Part shown: one piece after another, positions 40,200-48,726 of the stretch
How positions within the stretch are numbered: the first letter of the stretch is position 1
Layout: each line of letters starts with the position of its first letter
Assembly (NCBI GenBank): GCA_035541415.1
Contig: DATKNI010000021.1
Coordinates: forward strand, 18,303 to 82,302
DNA from: JAKAGE01 sp035541415
GTDB lineage: Bacteria > Patescibacteriota > Minisyncoccia > UBA6257 > 2-01-FULL-56-20
Reading direction: 5' to 3'
DNA: 64,000 bases
Position numbers and translations under genes: made by a program
The notes under the pieces: model-generated
What the model was told of the DNA's origin: nothing
Databases searched by the model: none
What the model saw: the letters and a program-made list of their open reading frames with translations, nothing else

Positions 40200-40661
40200 A
40201 TGAAAAAAATTTGGGTTGCAGTTATTGCCGTTGCGTGCGCGGGCGTGTTCTTCTATGTGGGCATGGTTTACGGCAAGAGCTTGACGGGTTCGTCCGCAGG
40301 CGCGGGCGGCCGCAATTTTGCATTCGGATCGTCGACAACGCGCGCATTCGGGCGCGGCGGCGCGAATGGCGGAGGGGGAGCGATGGGCCAGATTATTTCA
40401 GTGAACGGCAACAGCATGACGTTGCAATTGGCGAACGGAAACTCCCAGGTGGTTTTCTACGCGACATCCACTCCCGTCATTGAACCGACGTCCGTTCCTG
40501 CGGCGGCATTAAAAAATGGAATGCAGGTCGTCGTTACGGGGAGCGAGAATTCTGATGGAAGTCTTACGGCGCAGGGAATCCAGATCCGCCCGCCCGGCTT
40601 TTTCGGCGGGGCAGGAAATGGCGGAGTGCCCGTAGGCGGATCGCAGATCAACCAACAATAA
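40200..40661 (+). CDS. DUF5666 protein with membrane anchor and Gly-rich linker
   Basis: A 153-aa protein: N-terminal anchor (IWVAVIAVACAGVFFYVGMVYG), a Gly-rich low-complexity linker (about 30-60), and one DUF5666 domain (about 62-130) with GQIISVNGNSMTLQLANG, SQVVFYATSTPVIEPT, LKNGMQVVVTGS and LTAQGIQIRP. It is last in the sigma/exporter operon, 29 nt after the permease, and ends in a bidirectional terminator. The pairing of two DUF5666 proteins at both ends of the exporter genes suggests that they are accessory outer domains of the same system. Confidence 0.85.
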   Translation: MKKIWVAVIAVACAGVFFYVGMVYGKSLTGSSAGAGGRNFAFGSSTTRAFGRGGANGGGGAMGQIISVNGNSMTLQLANGNSQVVFYATSTPVIEPTSVPAAALKNGMQVVVTGSENSDGSLTAQGIQIRPPGFFGGAGNGGVPVGGSQINQQ

Positions 40662-40665
40662 AAAG

Positions 40666-40697
40666 AAAAGACAATCGCATTGATGCGGCTGTCTTTT
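40666..40697. terminator. Bidirectional terminator between convergent units
   Basis: AAAAGACA / TGTCTTTT outer stem with CGCAT / ATGCG inside. A-rich before and T-rich after on both strands; it ends the exporter operon (plus) and the 40696 gene (minus). Confidence 0.8.
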
Positions 40698-41271
40698 ATC
40701 GTGCGGAGGGTTTGCCGGAAACCCACAGGCCGAATGCGGTGAGGAAGAAACTGCCGACCAGCGCAAAGAGGAGAACGAGGCCAACCTGGAGGGTCAATTC
40801 GCTTTCGCGATTTTCAACTTCACGGAGCGAACGTCCCGCCATGACAAATCCGCCTGCGCCGCCTTTCACGGCGGTGACGACAACGGCGCTTCGTACGCCG
40901 GGACGCGGCTGCCACGTGAATCGGCTTTCGCCGCCCTCAGCTTGCACGGCGGGAAATACGCCGGCCGGGAGTTTCGGCAAGGCATTATCGAGGAGGCCGT
41001 CGCCCGCAACCGGCTGGCCGGAGGCGTCATAGATCACGATGTACGGATCAAGGCTTGAGGAAATATCAATGTTGCCAGCGGGAACGATGCTTGTGTCTCG
41101 CATGCCAAACGCAAGCGCAGAAGCGCCATCTTCGGCGATTTGGATTTGGGGGTCGTTGGCTGACTGGCGGTAATCCTGCTGGACGGCCGCATAAATAAGC
41201 CCGCAGCACGCGCAGATTACGAAAGCGAGCGGTATCCAGCGAATGAGTAAATCCCGCACCATTACGTTCAT
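40696..41271 (-). CDS. Membrane protein with an external sensor-like domain
   Basis: A 191-aa protein with an N-terminal helix (WIPLAFVICACCGLIYAAV, about 12-30), an external domain of about 115 residues (YIVIYDASGQPVAGDGLLD, ESRFTWQPRPGVRSAVVV), and a C-terminal helix (LTLQVGLVLLFALVGSFFLTAFGLWV). This is the layout of a PAS/CACHE-type sensory domain without a signalling module. The AS-GQPVAGDG stretch resembles external sensors of histidine kinases. No kinase follows. TATTCT lies 7 nt before the ATG. Function unknown. Confidence 0.72.
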   Translation of the reverse strand: MNVMVRDLLIRWIPLAFVICACCGLIYAAVQQDYRQSANDPQIQIAEDGASALAFGMRDTSIVPAGNIDISSSLDPYIVIYDASGQPVAGDGLLDNALPKLPAGVFPAVQAEGGESRFTWQPRPGVRSAVVVTAVKGGAGGFVMAGRSLREVENRESELTLQVGLVLLFALVGSFFLTAFGLWVSGKPSAR

Positions 41272-41286
41272 TTTATCAAGAATACG

Positions 41287-41324
41287 TTATCCACAGCGTT
41301 TTTGGTGCGGGAACGCTATATAAT
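41287..41324 (+). promoter_or_regulatory. DnaA-box match and TATAAT before the GH130 genes
   Basis: TTATCCACA (41287-41295) lies between the divergent starts; TATAAT (41319-41324) precedes the GH130 gene with a leader of about 50 nt. Confidence 0.45.
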
Positions 41325-41381
41325 AATAGGAAAGCCGCGGTCCTGGCCCGTCTTTGTCATTTAAGTATTAAGCATTCGCCA

Positions 41382-42653
41382 ATGCCGCCCCTGAACCGAA
41401 CCAAAAAGGTTTCTCCCTCGAGAACGAGAAAATCGTCTGCATCTGATGCAAGACTGAGAGCGATGCTTGGCGCCAATCGAAGAACCAAAAAATCTCCGGC
41501 ACGCCCCGCACCAGTCCGCCTCACGAAGGCGGCGCGGCGCGCCATGCTTCTCGATGAAATCCGCAGGGCGAGAGCCAAGCGGATGCCGGCGATAAAAAAA
41601 GAAATTCCGATCCGCCATCACGAACTCCGGCGCCACGAGGACAATCCGATCATCGAGCCGCGCGAACATCATTTTTGGGAAATGCGCGCCACATTCAATC
41701 CTGGCGCCGTATACGCCGACAAGCGCGTGCATCTTTTATATCGCGCAATCGGCGGCGACGATGTTTCTGTTCTTGGATATGCATCAAGCAAAGACGGCTT
41801 GAACATCACCGAGCGCTTGTCTGAGCCGGCGTATGTGCCGACGTCAATCGTCAAGAAGACCAAAGCGATGCGGGCGCAGAAACCGCCGATCGCCTATCTT
41901 TCCGGCGGGGGATGGAACGGCGGCTGCGAAGACCCGCGCCTCACCATGATCGACGACCGCATTTATCTCACCTACACCGCATTCGACGGGTGGGGTTCCG
42001 TGCGCATTGCGCTCTCGTCGATCAGCGTCGAAGATTTCCTCCGCAAGGAGTGGAACTGGAGGAATCCTGCGCTTATCTCTCCGCCCGGCGAGATCCACAA
42101 GAATTGGATGCTCTTTCCCGAAAAGATCAACGGCAAGTATGCGATCCTGCACAGCATTTCGCCGAATATCCTCATTGATTATTTTGATTCGATTGATGAG
42201 CTCGAAAACGGCCACCGTGTGATCGAGAGCACGCGCACCATGATCCCGCATCCGGAACGGTGGGATAGCTTTGTGCGCGGCGCCGGGCCGCCGCCGATCA
42301 AGACGCGCCTCGGATGGCTGCTCTTCTATCACGCTATCGATATCCGCGATCCGGGCCGCTATAAGCTGGGGGCGATGATTCTCGATGCCGCCGATCCGAC
42401 GAGGATTTTGTATCGCTCGTCGGGTCCGATTCTCGAACCGGAGATGCACTACGAGAATAATGGCATTGCCTCGGGCATCGTATATTCATGCGGCGCCGTG
42501 GTGAAAGACGGCGAGATCTACGTGTATTACGGAGGGAGCGACAGCGTAACCTGCGTCGCCATGGCAAACCTCGAAACCTTTTTAGAGGAACTCCAGCGGT
42601 ACGGTGTTCCGAAGCTGCAGCCGGAATCAAACAAGAAACATGCAAATCGTTAA
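41382..42653 (+). CDS. GH130 family glycoside phosphorylase with basic N-terminal tail
   Basis: A 423-aa enzyme of glycoside hydrolase family 130, mainly beta-mannoside phosphorylases. The five-bladed propeller is recognisable from HEDNPIIEPREHHFWE, FNPGAVYADKRVHLLYRAIG, GGCEDPRLTMIDDRIYLTYTA split near residue 182, KNWMLFPEKINGKYAIL, PPIKTRLGWLLFYHAI, and IYVYYGGSDSVTCVA. The first 73 residues are extra: a Lys/Arg-rich tail (RTKKVSPSRTRKSSASD, RAKRMPAIKK) without predicted membrane segment. No signal peptide, so the enzyme is intracellular. It overlaps the next gene by 14 nt. Confidence 0.93.
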   Translation: MPPLNRTKKVSPSRTRKSSASDARLRAMLGANRRTKKSPARPAPVRLTKAARRAMLLDEIRRARAKRMPAIKKEIPIRHHELRRHEDNPIIEPREHHFWEMRATFNPGAVYADKRVHLLYRAIGGDDVSVLGYASSKDGLNITERLSEPAYVPTSIVKKTKAMRAQKPPIAYLSGGGWNGGCEDPRLTMIDDRIYLTYTAFDGWGSVRIALSSISVEDFLRKEWNWRNPALISPPGEIHKNWMLFPEKINGKYAILHSISPNILIDYFDSIDELENGHRVIESTRTMIPHPERWDSFVRGAGPPPIKTRLGWLLFYHAIDIRDPGRYKLGAMILDAADPTRILYRSSGPILEPEMHYENNGIASGIVYSCGAVVKDGEIYVYYGGSDSVTCVAMANLETFLEELQRYGVPKLQPESNKKHANR

Positions 42654-44559
42654 GCGTTCCCCTCACAATCCGATTCTTGCGCCGGACCCTACTTCGCCAT
42701 GGGAAGCGATGGGTACCTGCAATCCGAGCGTCGTCTATGCCGATGGCAAATATCATATGCTCTATCGGGCTTTTGCGGCCAAACAGAAGATTGGCAACGA
42801 AGAGCTTGAGGTTTCATCCATCGGCCACGCCGTGAGCAAGGATGGCGTATCATTTGGCGAACGGAGCCGGCTCCTCTTCCCGCAATATCCGTGGGAAAAA
42901 TACGGCTGCGAAGATCCGCGCGTCACCGAGTTTGAGGGGCGCCATTTCATTTTTTATACCGCCGTCGAGGCGTTCCGCGCCGAAGGCATTAAAGTTGCGG
43001 TCGCGATCACGCGCGATTTCAAGACGATCGAAGAGCGGCATCTCGTGACGCCATTCAACGCAAAAGCAATGGCGCTTTTCCCGGAACGCGTGAACGGCAA
43101 GATCGCGGCGATCCTTACGATCCACACCGACCAGCCCCCGGCGCGCATCTGCCTTGCCCTCTTTGACACCATCGAAGACCTGTGGTCGCCGGCGTATTGG
43201 AAGAAATGGTACGCCAATTGGCAGCAGTACGTGATTCCCTTCGAACAGAATTTCGAGCGCGACCAGATTGAAGTCGGTTCCCAGCCGATCAAGACCAAAG
43301 CCGGATGGCTGCTCTTCTATTCTTATATTTATAATTATTTTTCTCCGCCGCCGATTTTCGGCATCCAGGCAACGCTGCTCGACCTTAAAGATCCGAAAAA
43401 AATCGTTGGCGTCGTGAAGCGCCCGTTCCTCATCCCCGAAGAGGAATATGAACTTTATGGCCGGGTGCCGCACATCGTATTTCCGTCGGGTGCCGTCGCG
43501 ACGCGGCGCGACGTCAATTTGTATTACGGAGCCGCCGATACCGTTTCGTGCGTGGCAACCCTGCCGCTCAAGGAGCTTCTGGACCAGCTCACCTTCACGA
43601 CCCAGCGCGAGCTTGTCCGGTTCGACGGCAATCCCATTCTCACGCCGATCAAAGACCATCCGTGGGAATCAAAAGCCGTTTTCAATCCCGCGGCGATTTA
43701 TGAAAAACACCGCGTCCATATTTTGTATCGCGCGATGGGGGAGGATAATACATCGGTGATGGGGTACGCCGTTTCGAGCGATGGCGTGCACATCGACGAG
43801 CGCCTCGGCGTCCCTGTCTATACGCCGCGCGAGGCATTCGAAGGCAAGGGCGTTCCGGGCGGCAATTCCGGATGCGAAGATCCCCGCCTCACGAAGATCG
43901 GCGACACGATCTACATGTGCTACACCGCATACAACGGCAAAGACGTCCCGCGGGTCGCGTTTACGTCGATCAGCGTCGATGATTTCTTGCGCCGCGATTG
44001 GAAGTGGAAAAAACCGGCGCTCATTTCGCCGCCGGGCCTCGACGACAAAGACGCCGTGCTGTTCCCAAAAAAGATAAAAGGGAAGTACTGGTTCTTGCAC
44101 CGGTTGGGAACCGATATCTGGATTGATTCCGTGGACGACCTTGCGTTTGATAGCACGAGCAAATTTTTGGGAGGCAAGATCCTGATGCGGCCGCGCGACA
44201 CCGAATGGGATTCGCGCCGCATCGGCGGAACGTCGCCGCCGATCGAGACCGAGTACGGCTGGGTGTGCTTTTATCACGGCATCTCCAAGCGGACCGGCCA
44301 CTACAACGTCCGGGCGGCCCTGCTCGACCTCGATAATCCTTCAAAAGTCCTGTATCGAACGCACGACCCGCTTCTCGAGCCAACAATGGAATACGAAAGG
44401 CACGGCATGGTGAATAACGTAGTTTTCCCGTGCGGCTCGGTGCTCCTCAAGGACAAGCTCTATGTATATTACGGCGGCGCCGACAGCGTGGTCGGCGTGG
44501 CGACCATCGATATGGATATCCTGATCGATGGTCTTGTCCGGGAAGCGCGCTTACGCTAG
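42640..44559 (+). CDS. Two fused GH130 domains in one protein
   Basis: A 639-aa protein with two complete GH130 propellers. Domain 1 (about 1-310) has HNPILAPDPTSPWE, CNPSVVYADGKYHMLYRA, GCEDPRVTEFEGRHFIFYTA near residue 90, KAMALFPERVNGKIAA, TKAGWLLFYSYI and NLYYGAADTVSCVA. Domain 2 (about 318-639) repeats the same order: GNPILTPIKDHPWE, FNPAAIYEKHRVHILYRAMG, CEDPRLTKIGDTIYMCYTA near 412, AVLFPKKIKGKYWFL, ETEYGWVCFYHGI and LYVYYGGADSVVGVA. Domain 2 is closer to the upstream single-domain gene than domain 1 is. The start MQIVKRSPHNPIL at 42640 is preferred. Both domains keep the CEDPR block, so both may be active. Confidence 0.93.
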   Translation: MQIVKRSPHNPILAPDPTSPWEAMGTCNPSVVYADGKYHMLYRAFAAKQKIGNEELEVSSIGHAVSKDGVSFGERSRLLFPQYPWEKYGCEDPRVTEFEGRHFIFYTAVEAFRAEGIKVAVAITRDFKTIEERHLVTPFNAKAMALFPERVNGKIAAILTIHTDQPPARICLALFDTIEDLWSPAYWKKWYANWQQYVIPFEQNFERDQIEVGSQPIKTKAGWLLFYSYIYNYFSPPPIFGIQATLLDLKDPKKIVGVVKRPFLIPEEEYELYGRVPHIVFPSGAVATRRDVNLYYGAADTVSCVATLPLKELLDQLTFTTQRELVRFDGNPILTPIKDHPWESKAVFNPAAIYEKHRVHILYRAMGEDNTSVMGYAVSSDGVHIDERLGVPVYTPREAFEGKGVPGGNSGCEDPRLTKIGDTIYMCYTAYNGKDVPRVAFTSISVDDFLRRDWKWKKPALISPPGLDDKDAVLFPKKIKGKYWFLHRLGTDIWIDSVDDLAFDSTSKFLGGKILMRPRDTEWDSRRIGGTSPPIETEYGWVCFYHGISKRTGHYNVRAALLDLDNPSKVLYRTHDPLLEPTMEYERHGMVNNVVFPCGSVLLKDKLYVYYGGADSVVGVATIDMDILIDGLVREARLR

Positions 44560-44583
44560 AATAGTTAAGCAACCTAACTATTC
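44559..44583 (+). promoter_or_regulatory. MarR operator palindrome
   Basis: Perfect 9-bp inverted repeat GAATAGTTA, 7-nt spacer, TAACTATTC, ending one base before the MarR ATG and overlapping a TAGAAT -10 candidate (44557-44562). It is well placed for autorepression by MarR. Confidence 0.8.
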
Positions 44584-44584
44584 T

Positions 44585-45019
44585 ATGGAATCGGGCACGC
44601 CGGAATTATTGTCGCTTTTATTTACTATTGGGCGTTCCATGCGCGAGAGCATGCGCCGGAATATCCAGCGGAACGGGAAACCGGGTTCTTTTTTGCAGTT
44701 CGAAACGCTCCGGTACGTGAAAGAGCACAAACAGCCGTACATGCGCGACGTCGCCGCGTTTTTCCATATCACGCCGCCTGCGGCGACGCTTCTCATCGAC
44801 GGCCTCGTGCGCGAAAAGCTGCTCATGCGCCGGTTTGATCCAAAAGACCGCCGGGCTATCCGGATCGCGCTCACGCCGACTGGCGCGCGGTATCTGAGCA
44901 AAGGGATCGCGGCGCACCAGAAGCGGCTCGCGGCGCTCTTCAATTCACTGAACGCGGAGGAACGGTCCCAACTCATCAGGATCTTGAGGAAAATATCAAA
45001 AACCATCACAACGTCATGA
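44585..45019 (+). CDS. MarR-family transcriptional regulator
   Basis: A 144-aa winged-helix repressor: SLLFTIGRSMRESM, LQFETLRYVKEHKQPYMRDVAAFFHI with the recognition helix TPPAATLLIDGLVREKLLMR, and the wing FDPKDRRAIRIALTPTGARYL. The C-terminal helices would form the dimer. It leads an efflux operon (overlap of 4 nt with the next gene) and has a palindrome at its start, so it probably represses the operon and releases on binding a toxic compound. The start at 44585 is chosen because the open frame before it spans the operator. Confidence 0.93.
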   Translation: MESGTPELLSLLFTIGRSMRESMRRNIQRNGKPGSFLQFETLRYVKEHKQPYMRDVAAFFHITPPAATLLIDGLVREKLLMRRFDPKDRRAIRIALTPTGARYLSKGIAAHQKRLAALFNSLNAEERSQLIRILRKISKTITTS

Positions 45020-46509
45020 AAACTTTTTTAATCAAATACAAAACGATTCTCGCCGTAGCGGGCGTCGTGATCGTCGTCGGCGGAACGTATTGGTACGTCG
45101 CCTCGAGCCGACCGCCCGTATTCGGGAGCGTGACTGCGCAGAAGGGCAATGTCACCGCCTCGCTCGATGAACAAGGGACGGTGCTTGCCGAAAACAGCGT
45201 AAACCTTTCGTTCCAGACCGGCGGACAGATTGCGTCGCTTGCCGTGCAGGAAGGGGATCACGTGGGAGCCGGAACCGTGCTTGCGAGCCTTGACACGTCG
45301 GCGTTGAACGCAGCCGTTACCCAGGCGAATGCTGGCATTGCTGCGGCGCAGGCCCAACTCGATTCGCTCCAAAGCGGGACGCGTCCGGAACAGCTTGCGA
45401 TTGATCAAACTGCCGTCGAGAATGCGTCGGCTGCGATCGGCGCCGCGATTGGGAGCGCCTACACTGCGGCGGATGACGCGATCCATAATCAGACCGATGT
45501 TCTTTTCAGCACGCCGAACGGGACGCCTTTATTCCTGATTGCAACGATTAATTCCCAGTCGGCCATTAACATCCAGAGTCAGCGCGTTGCGATCGGAACG
45601 TCGCTTGCGGGTTGGTATGGGGCGATGAATGCCGCGACGAGCAGCGAAACCGAACTTGCAACCCTGGGTCTCACGACGCTCAACCAGATTGCGTCATATT
45701 TGAACGCGATCGCGCTTGCCGTGAACGAGGCGTTGCCGAACGGCACGATTTCTTCATCGCAGCTCACCACATTCAAAACTGCAGTCGCTGCGGCGCGCAC
45801 CGAAGTGAATGCTTCCGTGAGTTCCCTCACGGGCGCGCAGTCCGCGCTCGCAAACGCGCAGGGAGCGCTCGCGCTCGCGCAAGCGGGCGCCACGGCCGAG
45901 CAGATTGCGGCCCAAAAAGCGCTGGTTCTGCAGGCGCAAGCGGCGGCGCAGAATGCGCAAGTCGCGCTCCAGCATGCTGAGCTCATTGCGCCATTCGACG
46001 GCACCGTTGAGAATCTGACGGCAAAAATCAGCCAGGTCGTCACGCCGGGCGTGCCCGTCGCAGCCGTCGTGAACAACAGCGGCCTCAAAGTCCAAACATT
46101 CGTATCGGAAGGCGACGTTGCCAAAATCAAGGCCGGCGATTCTGCGAACGTCACGCTTGACGCCTTCGGGACCGGCACCGTGTTCCCGGCGACGATCACG
46201 ACGATCGCATCGCTCGAAACTCAAGTGAACGGCGTTCCGGCGTATGAAGTGACGCTCCATTTTGTGAATCCGCAGCCGAGCATCAAAGACGGCATGACCG
46301 GCAACATCCATATCGTGACGGGCGAGCATGACAACGTGGTTGAGGTTCCCACGCGCCTCGTGATTAACGACGGCAACGCCAAGTTCGCCTTGGTCCGGCA
46401 TGGCGGCGAAACGGTAAAGCAGGAAGTGCAGGTCGGCCTCACGGGCGATAACGGCATGACGGAAATCACGAGCGGCGTGAATGAGGGCGACACATTAACC
46501 AATTTTTAA
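45016..46509 (+). CDS. HlyD-family membrane fusion protein
   Basis: A 497-aa adaptor with an N-terminal anchor (ILAVAGVVIVVGGTYWYVA), a first lipoyl half (LSFQTGGQIASLAVQEGDHVGAGTVLASLD, about 55-85), a long Ala/Gln-rich helical hairpin (about 90-320), the second lipoyl half (ELIAPFDGTVENLTAKISQVV), a barrel domain (GDSANVTLDAFGTGTVFPATI) and a membrane-proximal end. It resembles the adaptor of the sigma/exporter operon in design but belongs to the MarR operon. It is followed by a second, much shorter adaptor. Confidence 0.9.
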   Translation: MKTFLIKYKTILAVAGVVIVVGGTYWYVASSRPPVFGSVTAQKGNVTASLDEQGTVLAENSVNLSFQTGGQIASLAVQEGDHVGAGTVLASLDTSALNAAVTQANAGIAAAQAQLDSLQSGTRPEQLAIDQTAVENASAAIGAAIGSAYTAADDAIHNQTDVLFSTPNGTPLFLIATINSQSAINIQSQRVAIGTSLAGWYGAMNAATSSETELATLGLTTLNQIASYLNAIALAVNEALPNGTISSSQLTTFKTAVAAARTEVNASVSSLTGAQSALANAQGALALAQAGATAEQIAAQKALVLQAQAAAQNAQVALQHAELIAPFDGTVENLTAKISQVVTPGVPVAAVVNNSGLKVQTFVSEGDVAKIKAGDSANVTLDAFGTGTVFPATITTIASLETQVNGVPAYEVTLHFVNPQPSIKDGMTGNIHIVTGEHDNVVEVPTRLVINDGNAKFALVRHGGETVKQEVQVGLTGDNGMTEITSGVNEGDTLTNF

Positions 46510-46516
46510 CAAATCC

Positions 46517-47167
46517 ATGGCCGAACAAAACGCAGGGAAGCAAAACAGCAACCGCAGCAAACTTATCATCCGCATCGTTCTCGTCCTGCTTATCGTGGGC
46601 GCGGTTGGCGGCGGATTGTATTGGTATGTATCCGCCCAAACCGTCTATATCGACCAATCCGTGATCCAGGCGCCGCTCGTCAACCTTTCGCCTTCCAATT
46701 CCGGCAACCTCCAGGCGGTATTTGTGAAAACGGGGGACAGCGTGACCGCCGACCAACCGGTTGCCCAGGTTGGCAATGAAATCGTCAAGGCAAAAACCGG
46801 CGGGCAGATCGTCTCCGTTGACCAGAATATCGGCGAATATGAAAACGCATTCACCGGACAGGACATTGTTGCGACGATGGTTGATCCCACCCAGCTCCGC
46901 GCCGTCGGCAAGCTCGACGAAGACAAAGGACTCGCCGACGTGAAGGTCGGCGATGCGGCGACGTTCACCGTCGATGCGTTCGGCTCCAAGCAGTATCAGG
47001 GCATCGTGGACGAAGTGAGCCCGACGTCGCACGCGAGCGATGTGGTGTTCGATATTTCAGACCAGCGCCCCACCAATCAATTCGACATTTACGTGCGATT
47101 CGATCCCGCGAAATATCCGGAACTCAAGAACGGCATGTCTGCGCGCATGTGGATTTATAAGCACTAA
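46517..47167 (+). CDS. Short EmrA-like adaptor without the helical hairpin
   Basis: A 216-aa protein with one anchor (IIRIVLVLLIVGAVGGGLYWYV), two lipoyl-like halves in direct succession (NSGNLQAVFVKTGDSVTADQPVAQV and VKAKTGGQIVSVDQNIGEYEN, about 65-115), and an EmrA-like barrel (GDAATFTVDAFGSKQYQGIVDEVSP) ending with KNGMSARMWIY. It has no coiled-coil hairpin, which is the part that reaches TolC in Gram-negative cells. It precedes the MFS gene by 2 nt, so it is likely to act with that pump. A compact adaptor fits a cell without an outer membrane. Confidence 0.85.
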   Translation: MAEQNAGKQNSNRSKLIIRIVLVLLIVGAVGGGLYWYVSAQTVYIDQSVIQAPLVNLSPSNSGNLQAVFVKTGDSVTADQPVAQVGNEIVKAKTGGQIVSVDQNIGEYENAFTGQDIVATMVDPTQLRAVGKLDEDKGLADVKVGDAATFTVDAFGSKQYQGIVDEVSPTSHASDVVFDISDQRPTNQFDIYVRFDPAKYPELKNGMSARMWIYKH

Positions 47168-47169
47168 GC

Positions 47170-48717
47170 ATGGCGAGCGACGAGGCGCGCAACATCGAGC
47201 GATGGGTTGAAACCGAAAACGAGAAACCAAGCAACCTGCGCTGGTGGATTTTAATCACGGTTATCTTCGGGACATTTCTCGGACGCCTCGACCAAACCGT
47301 GGTGAACCTCGCTTTGCCGAAGATCATCAGCGACTACGGCATCACCGTGAGCGACGCGGCGTGGATCTCCACGGCGTACATCTTGGCTAACGCCGTGTTT
47401 GTGCCGGTATGGGGCAAGCTCGGCGACACGGCCGGCCGCAAGCGCATTTACCTCATCGGTTTTATCGGGTTTATCATTGCGTCGGGGCTGTGCGCGGTCG
47501 CGTGGAACTTGAGCTCGATGATCGTCTTCCGGGTCATCCAAGGCTTTGCCGTTTCCGCCGATTATCCGACGGCCATGGCGATCATCGCCGTCACATTCCG
47601 GGATCTCAAGGAACGCGCGCAGGCGCTCGGCATCTGGTCGTCGGCGTTCGCCGCGGCATCGGTTTTCGGACCGCTCATCGGCGGACCGCTCATCGACAGC
47701 TTCAATTGGCGCGCGGTTTTCTTCATCAACATTCCGCTCGGCCTGGTCGGGCTTTTCCTTGCAATCACGTTTATCAATGAATCCGTAGGCGAAAAGCGCA
47801 GCGTACATTTCGACTGGTGGGGTTCGGCTGCGCTCGGCGCATCGCTTGGGTCGCTTACCATGGTGCTTGACCAAGGACAGACGTGGGGTTGGGGATCGGT
47901 GGCGAGCATTTTTTGCTACATCCTCACCATCGGCTTCGGCATAATCTTCTACGTTATTGAAATTAACGAGACCGAGCCGATCGTGAACCTCAAGTTTTTT
48001 GAGAGCGGCGTTTTTGTGAATACGTTGCTCAATAATTTCATCGTGTTTATGGGCCTCATCGGCGCCATTTTCCTCGTGCCGATTTTTGCGGAAACGTTCC
48101 TTGGCTATGACGCCACGCAGACCGGATACCTTTTTATTCCACTCGCCATCGGCCTCATGATTGCGGCGCCGCTCGGAGGCAGGCTGATTGGGAAGGCGAA
48201 GCCATCGACCGTGATCTTCGCGAGCACGTTTTGTTCCGGCTTGGCGATGCTTCTCCTTGCGGGGCTTGATCCGCGCTGGACGGCCCTCCAGATTTCAATC
48301 CCGCTCTCGCTTCTCGCTTTCTCGCTCGGGTTCGGCATGGCCCAGCGCACCAATCTGGTTGCCGTCGCCGTACCGCAGGAAGACATCGGCGAAGCGTCGG
48401 CGGTGCTCGCGCTCGTGCGCAACATTTCCGGCGCGTTCGGCGTTGCCATCTTCAGCACCCTGCTCACGTCCGTGATCAACGCAAAAGTGCTCGCCATTTC
48501 GCATATGAGCTCCATCCACAACGTGAATCCAACGACCCTCCCCGTCGTCATGCAGCAGTTCGTCGGCCTCATCATTTTGAAAGCGCAGGTTTCCGGATAT
48601 GCATTTGTATTTGAAGTCGCCGCAATCACGATCATTGTTGGATCATTCTTTTCATTCCTCATCCGCGTGCCTAAGGAAGCGACCGCGCACGGGCACACTA
48701 TCATTGCCGAAGGCTAA
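47170..48717 (+). CDS. EmrB-type (DHA2) MFS multidrug transporter
   Basis: A 515-aa transporter with 14 predicted membrane segments, as in the DHA2 family. Motif A lies in loop 2-3 (WGKLGDTAGRKRIYLIGF), motif C-like GPLIGGPLIDSFNWRAVFFINIPLG in helix 5, and LDQTVVNLALPKI in helix 1 with the family Asp. It exports hydrophobic drugs or lipids using the proton gradient. The gene order MarR-adaptor-EmrA-EmrB matches known drug-resistance operons. Confidence 0.95.
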   Translation: MASDEARNIERWVETENEKPSNLRWWILITVIFGTFLGRLDQTVVNLALPKIISDYGITVSDAAWISTAYILANAVFVPVWGKLGDTAGRKRIYLIGFIGFIIASGLCAVAWNLSSMIVFRVIQGFAVSADYPTAMAIIAVTFRDLKERAQALGIWSSAFAAASVFGPLIGGPLIDSFNWRAVFFINIPLGLVGLFLAITFINESVGEKRSVHFDWWGSAALGASLGSLTMVLDQGQTWGWGSVASIFCYILTIGFGIIFYVIEINETEPIVNLKFFESGVFVNTLLNNFIVFMGLIGAIFLVPIFAETFLGYDATQTGYLFIPLAIGLMIAAPLGGRLIGKAKPSTVIFASTFCSGLAMLLLAGLDPRWTALQISIPLSLLAFSLGFGMAQRTNLVAVAVPQEDIGEASAVLALVRNISGAFGVAIFSTLLTSVINAKVLAISHMSSIHNVNPTTLPVVMQQFVGLIILKAQVSGYAFVFEVAAITIIVGSFFSFLIRVPKEATAHGHTIIAEG

Positions 48718-48726
48718 CCAACAACC

